From: an uncultured Ruminococcus sp.
Lineage (GTDB): Bacteria > Bacillota > Clostridia > Oscillospirales > Ruminococcaceae
Reading direction: 5' to 3'
NCBI GenBank assembly: GCA_945867875.1
Contig: CAMBJF010000143.1
Coordinates: 1 to 6,367 of the forward strand
DNA length: 6,367 bases
Translations under genes and position numbers: made by a program
Notes under the pieces: model-generated
Database searches by the model: none
What the model was told of the DNA's origin: nothing
What the model saw: only the letters and a program-made list of their open reading frames with translations
In this document: in pieces, positions 6,081-6,367 of the stretch
Numbering within the stretch: position 1 is the stretch's first letter
How the letters are laid out: every line of letters begins with the position of its first letter

Positions 6081-6102
6081 TTTTGAAAGTTGACTTTCAA
6101 AA
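6081..6102. promoter_or_regulatory. Perfect 10+10 bp palindrome, operator candidate
   Basis: TTTTGAAAGT (6081-6090) and ACTTTCAAAA (6093-6102) are exact inverted copies around a 2-bp centre. An AT-rich dyad of this size in a gene-poor region fits binding by a dimeric repressor, such as an XRE-type regulator of a mobile element. No gene for such a regulator is in view, so the partner is unknown. Confidence 0.5.
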
Positions 6103-6155
6103 ATGGAATTGTGATTAGTTGTAACGTCCTTGAATAACGAGATTAACACAAAGCT

Positions 6156-6171
6156 AAAATGGCGCCAATTT
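6156..6171. repeat. Near-palindrome around TGGCGCCA
   Basis: The 8-bp palindrome TGGCGCCA (6160-6167) is flanked by AAA (6156-6158) and TTT (6169-6171), with one mismatched pair between. It is a possible protein-binding dyad, but short enough to be fortuitous. Confidence 0.25.
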
Positions 6172-6210
6172 GAGAACGATTTGCAAGGTGTATATCCCTA
6201 CACTACCAAA

Positions 6211-6269
6211 CGCAGTGAAATGCATTGCGGGTTATTTGCGTCGCCTGAGAGACGCTTGGCTGCATCTCT
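6211..6269 (+). repeat. Tandem hairpins with competing pairings
   Basis: Hairpin 1: CGCAGTG (6211-6217) pairs with CATTGCG (6223-6229), one G-T wobble, loop AAATG. Hairpin 2: GCGTC (6238-6242) pairs with GACGC (6251-6255). An alternative hairpin pairs AGAGACGC (6248-6255) with GCATCTCT (6262-6269), one C-A mismatch, and excludes hairpin 2 because both use 6251-6255. The set ends 20 bases before the -35 of the outward promoter. An overlapping 65-codon frame (6130-6327) looks non-coding: it starts at TTG without a ribosome site and runs through the promoter. Confidence 0.4.
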
Positions 6270-6288
6270 GTTTTGTTCTCAAAAAAGC

Positions 6289-6317
6289 TTGACAAATAAC
6301 GATAGATGTGATATTAT
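6289..6317 (+). promoter_or_regulatory. Near-consensus promoter pointing out of the window
   Basis: TTGACA (6289-6294), a 17-bp spacer and TATTAT (6312-6317, 5 of 6 consensus bases) make a strong SigA-type promoter. The predicted start is near 6324, so at least 40 bases of leader lie in the window with no start codon and ribosome site. The driven gene is beyond the right end. Confidence 0.8.
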
Positions 6318-6343
6318 TAGTCTGTAATCACTTTGTAGCTTTA

Positions 6344-6367
6344 CGTTTCGGCGCAACGTGCCGAACG
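6344..6367 (+). repeat. Leader hairpin at the right edge (possibly cut off)
   Basis: CGTTTCGGC (6344-6352) pairs with GCCGAACG (6360-6367) as an 8-bp stem with one bulged T. It begins about 20 bases after the predicted transcription start, so it would form in the 5' leader. It ends exactly at the last base, so it may be part of a larger structure. GTGCCGAAC (6358-6366) also occurs at 5804-5812, just after the GC-rich stem-loop. Confidence 0.5.

Larger units (their letters stand above)
5633..6288. other. Long structured region without a convincing long gene
   Basis: Between the integrase start and the outward promoter, open frames on both strands are short, overlap one another and lack good ribosome sites. 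Readings at 5871-6014 (+), 5908-6030 (+) and 5862-6149 (-) compete over the same DNA. The stretch instead carries hairpins at 5675-5692, 5763-5800 and 6211-6269, direct repeats at 5742-5761, a palindrome at 6081-6102 and a near-palindrome at 6156-6171. This pattern suits a control, transfer-origin or recombination region of the element more than coding DNA, but its role is not shown. Confidence 0.5.

Noticed and set aside
5862..6149. 95-codon minus-strand frame as a gene
   Set aside because: It starts at GTG without a ribosome site, spans the perfect palindrome, shows no recognisable domain and conflicts with two plus-strand readings.
6130..6327. 65-codon plus-strand frame as a gene
   Set aside because: It starts at TTG without a ribosome site, runs through the hairpins and the outward promoter, and has no recognisable domain.
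5633..6367. CRISPR array, rRNA or insertion-sequence ends in the right-hand region
   Set aside because: I saw no regularly spaced repeats, rRNA signatures, transposase fragments or matching terminal inverted repeats.

Overview
The window looks like one short draft contig from an anaerobic, low-to-mid GC Firmicute, most like a gut Ruminococcus or other Oscillospiraceae/Clostridia relative. This placement is inferred from protein style, the class III ribonucleotide reductase and the Gram-positive lipoprotein; no search was run. The first 38 bases are not biological: positions 6-38 are the Illumina Nextera Read-1 transposase adapter, and positions 1-5 match the end of an i5 index. Genomic sequence starts at 39.

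Region 1 (39-4490) is a probable operon. A short leader carries a -10 hexamer and one good plus one degraded NrdR-box-like palindrome. It is followed by nrdD (anaerobic ribonucleoside-triphosphate reductase) and nrdG (its radical-SAM activase). nrdG overlaps the end of nrdD and starts at TTG. Sixteen bases later comes a lipoprotein substrate-binding protein of the OppA/DppA type, with no permease or ATPase gene in view. NrdG would install the glycyl radical on NrdD so that it can make dNTPs without oxygen. The transport lipoprotein has no evident link to that chemistry.

Region 2 (4491-4708) holds a consensus promoter, a complete tRNA-Leu(CAG) gene with encoded CCA, and a strong intrinsic terminator.

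Region 3 (4709-6367) looks like the end of an integrated mobile element beside the tRNA. A tyrosine recombinase/integrase on the minus strand has its 3' end toward the tRNA. Upstream of it are about 735 bases with no convincing long gene but much structure: a GC-rich hairpin with short direct repeats, a 10+10 bp palindrome, tandem hairpins with mutually exclusive pairings, a small Trp-rich ORF candidate, and a near-consensus promoter pointing out of the window into an unseen gene. A 9-bp sequence is shared by the tRNA anticodon/variable region and the spot just past the integrase stop, making it an attachment-core candidate.

The nrdDG genes, tRNA and integrase are secure. What the element carries is not visible. 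No clearly new system is established; the best leads are the structured region upstream of int and the orphan binding protein in the nrd operon.
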